In this document: positions 35,973 through 43,672 of the stretch, piece after piece
How the letters are laid out: each line of letters begins with the position of its first letter
Numbering within the stretch: the stretch's first letter is position 1
NCBI RefSeq assembly: GCF_003391055.1
Contig: NZ_QUAJ01000003.1
Coordinates: 124,001 to 188,000 of the forward strand
DNA from: Psychrilyobacter piezotolerans
GTDB taxonomy: Bacteria > Fusobacteriota > Fusobacteriia > Fusobacteriales > Fusobacteriaceae
DNA: 64,000 bases
Reading direction: 5' to 3'
Position numbers and translations under genes: made by a program
Notes under the pieces: generated by a model
Seen by the model: the letters and a program-made list of their open reading frames with translations, nothing else
Told to the model about the DNA's origin: nothing
Database searches by the model: none

Positions 35973-37376
35973 ATGGATTATAAGAAAATTGCAGAAAAAA
36001 TAATGAAGCTTGCAGGGGAAAAGAAAAATATTTGTGGTTATACCAGCTGTATGACGCGTCTGAGGATATCGGTAAAGAATTTGGAGAAAGTTGATCTGGA
36101 AGGGTTAAAAGCTATCGAGGGGGTATTGGGATTAAATCAAAATGGTGATGAACTGCAATTAATATTCGGTCCTGGGAAGGTCAAAAAAGCATATACAGCT
36201 CTGGATGAACTCTATAAATCAACAGCTGAAAATCAAATCGGTGAAAAAGAAAGTTTTCAAGAGACGGTAAAAAATCAAAAAAGTACTGTAAAAGCCAGGA
36301 GAACAAGCAAGTTTCAAGGATTTATGGCAAAGTTTTCCAATATATTTGTTCCGTTAATTCCAGGATTTATCGCAGCAGGGATGCTGGCAGGATTAGCAGG
36401 GCTGTGCAGGGAATTAAATATAACAGGTGACTGGGTTGACTATATAAGTGTATTTAATAAATCACTGACTAAATTTATGTATATAATGATAGGATTCAAT
36501 GCTGCTAAAGCATTTGGAGGGTCAGGAGTAATAGGGGGGATGTTATCGGGGCTGTTCTTACTTGGATATGGTGATGGCGGAAACAGCGGTATGACAGAGT
36601 TTTTTGGTCGGACTATTGAACCCCGCGGGGGAATGATAGGGATATTATTCACTACAATTATTGCAGCTAAATTTGAAATATTTATCAGGGAGAAATTTTC
36701 ATGGGAACCCACAGATATAATTACAACTCCTATAATTACCCTGTTGGCCATGGGAACCCTGGCTTATACACTGATCATGCCATTGTCCTTTAAACTATTC
36801 GGTCTCATGAACTATGCCTTTGCAAATCTAAACGGGAATCCAATTGGAGGGGGTATTTTGGCAGGACTATTCCTTCCTTCAGTGATGATGGGAATACACC
36901 AGGGGTTTGTGCCGGTATATCAGGGATTACTACAGACAACTGGGATGAACTCATTATTTCCGATTTTAGCTATGGCGGGAGCAGGGCAGGTAGGAGCAGC
37001 ACTGGCACTCTATGTGAAATCTCCTAAAGAATCCAGTCTGCGTGAAAATATAAGGGGAGCCATTGTACCGGGTTTCTTAGGGATAGGAGAACCGTTGATC
37101 TACGGTGTGACGCTGCCCAGGGTAAAGCCGTTCTTTACATCTATGGCAGGAGGAGCCATTGGAGGAATATATATAGGTATAATGTCTCAGATAGGATTTA
37201 CCTTTGGATTAAACACTGTATTTGGATCTTCAGGGATCCTGGGATCATTTGCTATGACATCTAAGAGCGGGGTGCTGACAGCAATAATTCTGTATATGTC
37301 AGCATTAGGAGTTGCATATATTTCCGGATTTATCCTTACATACCTGTTTGGATGTAAAAATGTAGATCTGTCCTAA
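35973..37376 (+). CDS. murP: PTS MurNAc-specific EIIBC component
   Basis: 467 residues. The N-terminal EIIB domain has the phosphocysteine in YTSCMTRLRI (near 28), then a linker rich in Lys and Glu, and an EIIC membrane domain from about residue 115 with some ten helices. Blocks such as FIAAGMLAGL, AFGGSGVIGG, IHQGFVPVY, LAMAGAGQVGAALALY, GIGEPLIYGVTLPR and the end GCKNVDL match E. coli MurP closely. There is no EIIA domain, so phosphate must come from a separate EIIA-Glc-like protein. It imports MurNAc as the 6-phosphate that MurQ uses. Confidence 0.93.
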   Translation: MDYKKIAEKIMKLAGEKKNICGYTSCMTRLRISVKNLEKVDLEGLKAIEGVLGLNQNGDELQLIFGPGKVKKAYTALDELYKSTAENQIGEKESFQETVKNQKSTVKARRTSKFQGFMAKFSNIFVPLIPGFIAAGMLAGLAGLCRELNITGDWVDYISVFNKSLTKFMYIMIGFNAAKAFGGSGVIGGMLSGLFLLGYGDGGNSGMTEFFGRTIEPRGGMIGILFTTIIAAKFEIFIREKFSWEPTDIITTPIITLLAMGTLAYTLIMPLSFKLFGLMNYAFANLNGNPIGGGILAGLFLPSVMMGIHQGFVPVYQGLLQTTGMNSLFPILAMAGAGQVGAALALYVKSPKESSLRENIRGAIVPGFLGIGEPLIYGVTLPRVKPFFTSMAGGAIGGIYIGIMSQIGFTFGLNTVFGSSGILGSFAMTSKSGVLTAIILYMSALGVAYISGFILTYLFGCKNVDLS

Positions 37377-37395
37377 ATGATTTTAATCTACAACT

Positions 37396-37442
37396 AAAAC
37401 TTGTAAACATTAAAAAAAGTGTTTTTTTTACAAGTTTTTTTA
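37396..37442 (+). terminator. Terminator of murQP
   Basis: AAACTTGTAAA and TTTACAAGTTT pair around an A/T-rich loop, followed by a T run. A TATAAT shortly after (about 37457) probably belongs to the promoter of the glucosidase gene. Confidence 0.75.
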
Positions 37443-37495
37443 GTCTATAAGGTATAATAGCACCAAGGATAAAACATAGGGAGGAAATAAAAAAT

Positions 37496-39100
37496 ATGAA
37501 TGAAAATTTTAAAGATAAAGTAGTATACCAGATATATCCCATGAGTTTTATGGATACCACCGGAAATGGGATGGGGGATATCAGGGGGATAATAAGTAAA
37601 TTGGACTATTTAAAAGAATTAGGCGTAGATCTTCTATGGCTGACCCCTGTATACAGCTCTCCTAAAAACGATAATGGGTATGATATTGCCGATTATTACC
37701 AGATTGATCCGGACTTTGGGACTATGGAAGATTTTGAGGAGCTTTTATCCGAGGCAGAGAAAAGAGGGCTGGGAATCCTTATGGATATAGTGGCTAATCA
37801 TACATCTACAGAGCATACTTGGTTTAAAAAAGCCCTTGAAGGGAGTAAAAAACATCAGGATTATTATGTCTTCAGGGGAAAGGAGTTTGTAAAGGATCAT
37901 CCCGTAACTTCAATATTTGGAGGAGATGCCTGGGAGTATATTGAGAATTTAGACCTGTACTATCTGCATAACTTTGATAAAACCCAGGCTGATCTGGACT
38001 GGGATAACAAAGAAGTAAGGGAAGAAACCTACAGGATGATGAATTTTTGGCTGGAGAAAGGAGTGAAAGGGTTTAGATTTGATGTAATAGACATGATCAG
38101 CAAGGTCTGGGAAAGGTGTGAGATGTCCAATGGGCCGAAACTCCATGAATATATAGAGGAGATGGCAGATGCTACCTACAGAAATTATGATGATAGTTTT
38201 ACTGTGGGGGAAACCTGGTCGGCTGATTTAGAGCATGCTGAAAAATACTCCAATCCGGATAACAGTGAATTTTCAATGATCTTTACATTTGAACACACCA
38301 TGTTTGGAATAGATAAGTGGAAATCATCTATCGATCTGCTGAAGTTAAAAGAGATTTTTGAAAAGTGGCAGAAAGGACTGCATGGAAAGGGATGGAACTC
38401 ACTTTTTTATAACAACCATGATCTGCCCAGGGCAATATCCAGATTTGGGGATGACAGGGAGAAATTCAGGGAGATTTCAGGAAAGGGGCTGGCAATCCTC
38501 CTTTATTTGATGGAGGGAACCCCCTATATCTATCAGGGGGAAGAGATAGGAATGACCAACAGATCCTGGACCAGGGAAGAGATGCAGGATGTGGAAGCTA
38601 TAAATTATTTTGAGATGGCAGCAGAAAAAGAAGATGAGGCAGAGGTACTCAAAAAAATAGGTAATATTTCCAGGGATAATGCAAGAACACCTGTCCAGTG
38701 GAATGACAGCAAAAATGCCGGATTTACAGGAGGAAAGCCCTGGATTGTAGTCAATGAAAATTATAAAACAGTAAATGTCAGAGGTGCACTCAGGGATAAA
38801 AACTCTATATTTTATACTTATAAGGAGCTGATAAAAATAAGGAAAAAAATGGATCTTATTAAAAATGGGACCTTTGATCTGATAGATAAAAAATCTAAGG
38901 AGCATTTTTCATATGTCAGGGAATATAGGGGGGGAAAACTCTATGTTTTTTCCAATATGACAGATAAAGGTATAGTGATCCCGGAGATGACAGGGGTGAA
39001 AGACGGGGAAATAATTATCTCAAATTATAATGAAACAGAAAAAAATGGCAGGCTGAGACCATATGAAACTCTGGCAGTGAGAGTTAAAGCGAAAGGGTAA
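37496..39100 (+). CDS. GH13 alpha-glucosidase (oligo-1,6-glucosidase / phosphotrehalase group)
   Basis: 534 residues of glycoside hydrolase family 13. Catalytic regions: DIVANHTS (region I), GFRFDVIDMI with the nucleophile Asp (II), TVGETWS with the acid/base Glu (III), NNHDLPR (IV, transition-state Asp). The start KVVYQIYPMSFMDTTGNGMGD and the YDIADYYQIDPDFGTMEDF block place it with oligo-1,6-glucosidases, alpha-glucosidases and TreC. Whether the substrate is phosphorylated is not decided by sequence. There is no signal peptide, so it acts in the cytoplasm. It lies next to murQP but has its own terminator-separated promoter, so a link to MurNAc is unlikely. Confidence 0.9.
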   Translation: MNENFKDKVVYQIYPMSFMDTTGNGMGDIRGIISKLDYLKELGVDLLWLTPVYSSPKNDNGYDIADYYQIDPDFGTMEDFEELLSEAEKRGLGILMDIVANHTSTEHTWFKKALEGSKKHQDYYVFRGKEFVKDHPVTSIFGGDAWEYIENLDLYYLHNFDKTQADLDWDNKEVREETYRMMNFWLEKGVKGFRFDVIDMISKVWERCEMSNGPKLHEYIEEMADATYRNYDDSFTVGETWSADLEHAEKYSNPDNSEFSMIFTFEHTMFGIDKWKSSIDLLKLKEIFEKWQKGLHGKGWNSLFYNNHDLPRAISRFGDDREKFREISGKGLAILLYLMEGTPYIYQGEEIGMTNRSWTREEMQDVEAINYFEMAAEKEDEAEVLKKIGNISRDNARTPVQWNDSKNAGFTGGKPWIVVNENYKTVNVRGALRDKNSIFYTYKELIKIRKKMDLIKNGTFDLIDKKSKEHFSYVREYRGGKLYVFSNMTDKGIVIPEMTGVKDGEIIISNYNETEKNGRLRPYETLAVRVKAKG

Positions 39101-39134
39101 AAAAAAGAAGCGGAAGACGGATAAATTCCATTTT

Positions 39135-39950
39135 CTACTCCTTTTCAATGTTTATAGTCCCGTTGGATGTTCCCAGGATTAAAAATTTATTGGTCTTTAA
39201 TTTTGCAAATTCATTTTTTACATGGATCAGGTCACCGAAAATAGAAAAATTAAAATTATGTTTTTTAGGTATCTTTATAGTGAGACTCTGATTTGATGTA
39301 ACTATTTTTGAATCCGAGGTAATACTCCGGAATTCAGCTGAAATAGGGGCATTAGACGTGGAAATCTCTCCTATTTTTTCAGCATTTTTTATCTTAATTT
39401 TTTTATTGGTAGTTCGGATATTGAGGGTGCCCAGGGTATTTTTAGTAGTTACCCGGCTGAACCAGCTTTTTACAGAAATATCTCCTACAATGTTGGATAA
39501 TGTAATATCTTTATTTGAATTCAGAAGGTCCAGATCTCCTACCAGGTTATCTATAGCAACCTCCCCCCTGGAGTTATCTATGGAAAGTTTTCCATTTATT
39601 CCATGTACAGAGATAGAACTGTTTGTAGTTTTTATAAGGTATTTAAAATTAGTATTCTGGGGGATCAAAAGGTCGAATTTAACCTTGGTTTTAAAAAAAC
39701 TGTTTTTTTTATCGTTGTTTAAATTATATTGTAAACTATCTTTAGTTATATTGTTTTTTATTATGGGGTTTTTTTTGTCCGAAAGCTGATTTAATACTAT
39801 ATTTTCTCCACCATAGGGTGAAATGGTAAGATCGATATACTGTCCCTTGATCTCAATGATTTTAATACCTTTAGAGGGAATTGTCCCGTTGGAAAAGGCA
39901 GTAATATTTATCAGGATTAAGAAAAAAAAGAAAAATATTGAGTTTTTCAT
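39135..39950 (-). CDS. Exported DUF4097-like beta-repeat protein
   Basis: 271 residues with a signal peptide (FFFFFLILINITAFS, cut near residue 20). The rest is Asn-, Ser- and Ile-rich with repeating short beta units (ISVHGINGKLSIDNSRGEV, AIDNLVGDLDLLNSNKDI, TLSNIVGDISVKSWFSRV), the pattern of DUF4097 'putative adhesin' beta-helix folds. There is no lipobox and no obvious outer-membrane anchor. It is probably periplasmic or secreted; the function is unknown. It is transcribed leftward and converges with the glucosidase gene, without a clear terminator in the 34 bases between. Confidence 0.7.
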   Translation of the reverse strand: MKNSIFFFFFLILINITAFSNGTIPSKGIKIIEIKGQYIDLTISPYGGENIVLNQLSDKKNPIIKNNITKDSLQYNLNNDKKNSFFKTKVKFDLLIPQNTNFKYLIKTTNSSISVHGINGKLSIDNSRGEVAIDNLVGDLDLLNSNKDITLSNIVGDISVKSWFSRVTTKNTLGTLNIRTTNKKIKIKNAEKIGEISTSNAPISAEFRSITSDSKIVTSNQSLTIKIPKKHNFNFSIFGDLIHVKNEFAKLKTNKFLILGTSNGTINIEKE

Positions 39951-40081
39951 GAACTCTCCTCCTAAATGATTGGTATTAAATAAATTATATCATTTTATTG
40001 AAAAAAATGCATGGAAACTTAAAAGAAAAAAACATCTTTAGGAAAACTTAATAAAGAGCCCTGTATTATTGAAATTAATTA

Positions 40082-40111
40082 TTGAATAAGAATATAGATG
40101 TGTAGTATACT
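40082..40111 (+). promoter_or_regulatory. Promoter of lysR-gmhA
   Basis: TTGAAT, 18 bases, TATACT, about 32 bases upstream of the TTG start of the LysR gene. Confidence 0.5.
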
Positions 40112-40143
40112 GAAATATAATTAAATTATTGAGGTGGGGAAAA

Positions 40144-41013
40144 TTGGATTTACATTATTTAAGAATATTTTATGAAGTTGCCAAAGAGTGTAGTTTTACA
40201 AAAGCGGCACATAATTTATACATAAATCAATCGGCAGTTTCTATACAGGTAAAAAAGTTTGAAGAATTGCTGGGAACTAAGTTGTTTGACAGAAGTTCAA
40301 AAAAGATAAAATTAACTTATTCGGGAGAAGTTTTGTATAAGATGAGTGAGGATATCTTCCAGAAAGTTAAAAGGGTAGAGAAAGAAATGGCAAGAATAGT
40401 AGAAGTAGACAGAGCCAGGATAAGTATTGGTGCTACCACTGTTATAGGAGAACCATTGCTGCCAAAATTGATGAAGGAATTTTCTAAGATATATCAGGAA
40501 ATAGAATATGATGTTGTGATAGCCTCAAAAAAGGAAATTTTGGAAAAATTAAGAGACGGAGATATAGATGTAGCTATCATCGATGAAACTCATATAACAG
40601 ATGTAAATTTAGAAATTATAGATGTAGGGAAGTTCCCGCTGTGTTTGGTCAGTGCAAGGGATTATAGGGATATCAAGGAAGTTGCTGACACTCCCCTTAT
40701 TGTACGTAAACAAATATTAAAACATAATGAGGCGGTAACAGCCATAGAAAATAACCATGAAATAGAATTTAAAACTAAAATTCCAATTAGTGGAAGTTTA
40801 AGTGTGATCAAGTCTTTCGTCAGAGAAGGAGTAGGAAATGTAGTACTGCCTTTTTATACGGTTTATGATGAGGTTAAATCAGGGGAATTTAAGGTTATCG
40901 AAAAGGTAAGTGAAGTATCAGATGGATATCAAATAGCTATCACAAAGGATAAAAGAAGCTTACTGGAAATAATTAAATTTATAAATTTCACGAAAAATTT
41001 TAAAATTATATAA
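40144..41013 (+). CDS. LysR-family transcriptional regulator
   Basis: 289 residues if it starts at TTG 40144 (MDLHYLRIFYEVAKE), which has GAGGTGGGG just upstream; the longer frame to 40129 would place that site inside the gene. The N-terminal winged helix-turn-helix (CSFTKAAHNLYINQSAVSIQVKKFEELLGTKLFDR region, residues about 18-52) is typical, and the rest is the LysR substrate-binding domain (about 90-289). It is 15 bases upstream of gmhA on the same strand, so it is co-transcribed with its possible target. The ligand and regulon are unknown; CysB/CbbR-like relatives sense metabolites. Confidence 0.9.
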   Translation: MDLHYLRIFYEVAKECSFTKAAHNLYINQSAVSIQVKKFEELLGTKLFDRSSKKIKLTYSGEVLYKMSEDIFQKVKRVEKEMARIVEVDRARISIGATTVIGEPLLPKLMKEFSKIYQEIEYDVVIASKKEILEKLRDGDIDVAIIDETHITDVNLEIIDVGKFPLCLVSARDYRDIKEVADTPLIVRKQILKHNEAVTAIENNHEIEFKTKIPISGSLSVIKSFVREGVGNVVLPFYTVYDEVKSGEFKVIEKVSEVSDGYQIAITKDKRSLLEIIKFINFTKNFKII

Positions 41014-41028
41014 GAAAAGGAGAAAAGA

Positions 41029-41604
41029 ATGAATTTAATTGAATCATATGAGATAGAATTAAATCTATTGAAAGATTTTATAGAGAAGGAAAAAGAAGAA
41101 AAACTGACAGAGAAGGTAGCTGAAAAACTGACAGAAGCCTTTGAAAATAAAAAGAAGGTGCTTATCTGTGGAAATGGTGGGAGTAACTGTGATGCCCTTC
41201 ATTTTGCAGAGGAATTTACAGGAAGATTCAGGGGAAACAGGAGAGCACTGCCTGCCATCTCACTTTCAGATTCATCTCACATTACCTGTGTGGGAAATGA
41301 TTTTGGTTTCGATGAGATATTTTCAAGGGGTGTAGAAGCTTATGGCATGAAGGGAGATTTCTTTATCGGATTATCTACCAGTGGAAACTCTGCCAATGTA
41401 ATAAGAGCGGTGGAAGAAGCCAAAAAAATGGGGATGACTACCTGTGTGCTCCTTGGAAAAGACGGAGGAAAGTTAAAGGGAATGTGTGACTATGAATTTA
41501 TCATTCCGGGGGAAACTTCAGATAGGATACAGGAGATCCATATGATGATCCTACACATTATCATAGAGGGTGTAGAAAGAATAATGTTTCCTGAGTTATA
41601 TTAA
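41029..41604 (+). CDS. gmhA: Phosphoheptose isomerase
   Basis: 191 residues of the SIS-domain GmhA family. CGNGGSNCDALHFAEEFTGRF (about 47-67), PAISLSDSSHITCVGNDFGFDEIFSRGVEA and GLSTSGNSANVIRA are the hallmark blocks, and HMMILHIIIEGVER near the end carries the conserved His. It turns sedoheptulose-7-phosphate into D-glycero-D-manno-heptose-7-phosphate, the first step to the LPS inner-core heptose. No hldE or gmhB neighbours are seen. Its presence supports an outer membrane with LPS. It is transcribed with the LysR gene and followed by a terminator. Confidence 0.93.
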   Translation: MNLIESYEIELNLLKDFIEKEKEEKLTEKVAEKLTEAFENKKKVLICGNGGSNCDALHFAEEFTGRFRGNRRALPAISLSDSSHITCVGNDFGFDEIFSRGVEAYGMKGDFFIGLSTSGNSANVIRAVEEAKKMGMTTCVLLGKDGGKLKGMCDYEFIIPGETSDRIQEIHMMILHIIIEGVERIMFPELY

Positions 41605-41629
41605 CTCGAGAGATAAACTTCGAAGAAAC

Positions 41630-41669
41630 AAAAAAGCTGGAAAATCAAAATGATTTTCCAGCTTTTTTA
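41630..41669 (+). terminator. Terminator after gmhA
   Basis: AAAAAGCTGGAAAATCA and TGATTTTCCAGCTTTTTT form a 15 bp or longer stem with a small loop and T run. Confidence 0.85.
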
Positions 41670-41740
41670 ATACTAAGAATGGTGCAATGAATATGAAAAA
41701 TAGGTCTTTATTAGTTTAGTGAAATTGCAGTAAAAAAGAT

Positions 41741-42217
41741 TTAGGAAAAATATATAGCACTGAGAGCATAGTAGATAGCCAGCAGGCTGGAAAAAACAGC
41801 ACTGGAAAAAAATCTGAATCTTATGGGAATAAGGTTTTGTATGATAAAATTACCTGCAATACTTATGGGCAGAGCTCCTATATAACTTTTTAACCCAATA
41901 TTTAAAATAAACCATCCAATTTTTTCATGGGAAAAAAGACGGATGAAAAAAATATGTCTGGCTATCCAAATGGGGTTGAAATAACAGAGAGCTAAGACAG
42001 TTTTTATGGTTTTTTTATGTTTGAAATGGGTAACTTTCTGGTCGATCCAGATAAAATAATTTGGGATTTCAAAGGCGTAGATGGTTCCTCCAAGCAGCAT
42101 CATCCCCAATATCCTCAGGGGATGAAATTCCCCTCTTATGAGAGTTGCTATGGTATCCCCGGCAGAGTAGATCAATATTCCCCTTAAAATATTATTTTTA
42201 GTATATATTAATTTCAT
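41741..42217 (-). CDS. Small membrane protein, possibly Mpv17/PMP22-like
   Basis: 158 residues with about four hydrophobic helices and no signal peptide. The start (YSAGDTIATLIRGEFHPLRI), a GGTIYAFEIPNYFIWID block and the end (AGNFIIQNLIPIRFRF) fit the Mpv17 pattern: GD near the start, R at the first helix, NF..IP..R near the last. In that family, mostly eukaryotic, the proteins form small-solute channels in organelle membranes. The match is by eye and weak, so membrane protein of unknown function is the safe label. GGGGGG precedes the ATG. It is transcribed alone, leftward. Confidence 0.55.
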   Translation of the reverse strand: MKLIYTKNNILRGILIYSAGDTIATLIRGEFHPLRILGMMLLGGTIYAFEIPNYFIWIDQKVTHFKHKKTIKTVLALCYFNPIWIARHIFFIRLFSHEKIGWFILNIGLKSYIGALPISIAGNFIIQNLIPIRFRFFSSAVFSSLLAIYYALSAIYFS

Positions 42218-42487
42218 AGAAATCCCCCCCTTTTTTTCTATCTTGTCTAACTTTTTTTAACCGCAATAATGCTAATGATACTAATCTAGTGATATTTAGA
42301 GACCTTTTATACTTTAATCAATAAATAAGAATTACATCTTAATATTATTATGTGCTTAGTAAGCATGAAACATCAATTTTAAACTGTTTTTATTTTGCTT
42401 ATATAAATATAATTTACTGGGAAAATTAAAAAATCCTATTAGGTATATAAAAAAGACTTAACCCCTGACAAACCTCTAAGAAAACTG
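42218..42487. other. Gene-free stretch before the structured RNA
   Basis: No gene, repeat or hairpin with a T run is seen. It should hold the promoter of the leftward membrane-protein gene near 42240-42300 (several TATACT/TATATT-like boxes, none with a convincing partner). Confidence 0.4.
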
Positions 42488-42516
42488 TTGACATCACCTA
42501 TATCTTGTAGTATTAT
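42488..42516 (+). promoter_or_regulatory. Promoter of the structured RNA
   Basis: Consensus TTGACA, a 17-base spacer and TATTAT give a predicted start near 42523. Confidence 0.85.
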
Positions 42517-42522
42517 TTAATT

Positions 42523-42753
42523 AACAAGAGACCTTACCTATTAGCGACCATCTTGATGTTTTGGGCCTAATGTCGTCGCCGGGGTTGGCGCTGTGTATGA
42601 TAGATCAGAAAAATCACGAGGGTATAACGAGCCCCTACGGATACTGTATATTGTATATATCTGACTACCACTTTTTGAACCAGGCGACCAAAACTATACA
42701 GAGGGCTGTAGGTCAGGGCTTGTTTAAAGACTTCTATGAGGTCTTTTTTTTTT
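42523..42753 (+). ncRNA. Structured RNA of about 230 nt, possibly 6S-like
   Basis: A unit with a consensus promoter, GC content well above its surroundings, and a terminator (AAAGACTTCTATGAGGTCTTT plus ten Ts, 42725-42753). The ends pair: AACAAG with CTTGTT, and GACCTTAC with GTAGGTC. Inside, GTTTTG...GTCGCC pairs with GGCGACCAAAAC, leaving an open region of about 20 and 13 bases between the two helices. A long closing stem, central bubble and apical stem are the layout of 6S RNA, but I cannot match conserved sequence. A 5' leader element of rapZ (62 bases downstream) is the main alternative. RNase P, tmRNA and SRP signatures are not seen. Confidence 0.7.
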
Positions 42754-42814
42754 ATCTATTAAATTGAGCCTTATTTTGATAGTATATAGGTATAAAATTA
42801 TTTGAGGTGAAATA

Positions 42815-43672
42815 GTGGAAATATTAATTATAACGGGGATGAGTGGTGCCGGAAAGTCAACAGCACTTAATTATTTTGAAGACCGGGGGTATATGACCAT
42901 AGATAATATGCCGTGTTTTTTTATAGATGGATTTAAGCTGTCTGTATATAAAGAAAGGATAAAAAAAATCGCCATAGGGATGGATATAAGGTCCTTTGAA
43001 AGTACAGATGAATTTTTAGAACTATTAGAGAGCCTGAAAGGGAAGGGGGTTTCTTACAGGATCCTTTACTTGGATGCCAAGGATGAAGTGATTTTAAACA
43101 GGTATAACCTGACCAGAAGATACCACCCCTTGGAAAAATCCAATTCTATGATTGAAAATATCTCTTTAGAGAGAAGGATGTTGTCCGAAATAAGGGAATT
43201 AGCGGATATAATAATAGACACCAGTGATTTTACCCCGAAAAAAATGATTGAAAATTTAAAGGTAAGATTGGAAGATGAAAAGATAAGGGATCTGGTATTA
43301 ACCATAACTACATTTGGATTTAAATATGGAGCACCTATAGATTTGGATATGATGTTTGATACAAGATCACTGCGGAATCCGTATTATGTAGATGAACTGC
43401 GGCCTAAAAATGGAAATGATAGTGTGGTTCAGGAATATGTAATGAATGGAAGTGGAAGTAAAGAATACCTGAAGAAGATAGAGGAGATGCTGGAGTTTTT
43501 GCTGCCCCACTTTATAAAAGAAGGGAAGACCCATTTAACTGTAGGAATAGGATGCAGCGGGGGAAAACACAGATCGGTGACTATAGCCAGGAAACTTTAT
43601 GAATATTTTAGTCAAAAGGAAAATATTAAGGTATTATTAAATCATAGGGAGCAGGAGAAATGGAACCTTTAA
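42815..43672 (+). CDS. rapZ: RNase adapter / nucleotide-binding protein RapZ (YvcJ)
   Basis: 285 residues with a GTG start behind GAGGTG. Walker A is GMSGAGKS (7-14). Conserved blocks DNMPCFFIDG-type (here IDNMPCFFIDGFK), FLDAKDEVILNRY-type (LYLDAKDEVILNRYNLTRR), FGFKYGAP, DTRSLRNPYY and GIGCSGGKHRSV (near 250) are all present. In E. coli RapZ binds small RNAs and glucosamine-6-phosphate to control GlmS; in Bacillus YvcJ hydrolyses GTP. Its last 13 bases overlap uvrC, the usual pairing in Gram-positive-like genomes. Confidence 0.95.
   Translation: MEILIITGMSGAGKSTALNYFEDRGYMTIDNMPCFFIDGFKLSVYKERIKKIAIGMDIRSFESTDEFLELLESLKGKGVSYRILYLDAKDEVILNRYNLTRRYHPLEKSNSMIENISLERRMLSEIRELADIIIDTSDFTPKKMIENLKVRLEDEKIRDLVLTITTFGFKYGAPIDLDMMFDTRSLRNPYYVDELRPKNGNDSVVQEYVMNGSGSKEYLKKIEEMLEFLLPHFIKEGKTHLTVGIGCSGGKHRSVTIARKLYEYFSQKENIKVLLNHREQEKWNL

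Noticed and set aside
35973-39100. Trehalose PTS with phosphotrehalase (treB-treC)
   Set aside because: The EIIBC protein matches MurP, including its GCKNVDL-type end, and sits behind murQ; a terminator separates it from the GH13 gene.
42561-42767. 68-residue ORF inside the structured RNA
   Set aside because: It has no ribosome site, runs through the terminator into a poly-Phe tail, and overlaps the paired regions of the RNA.
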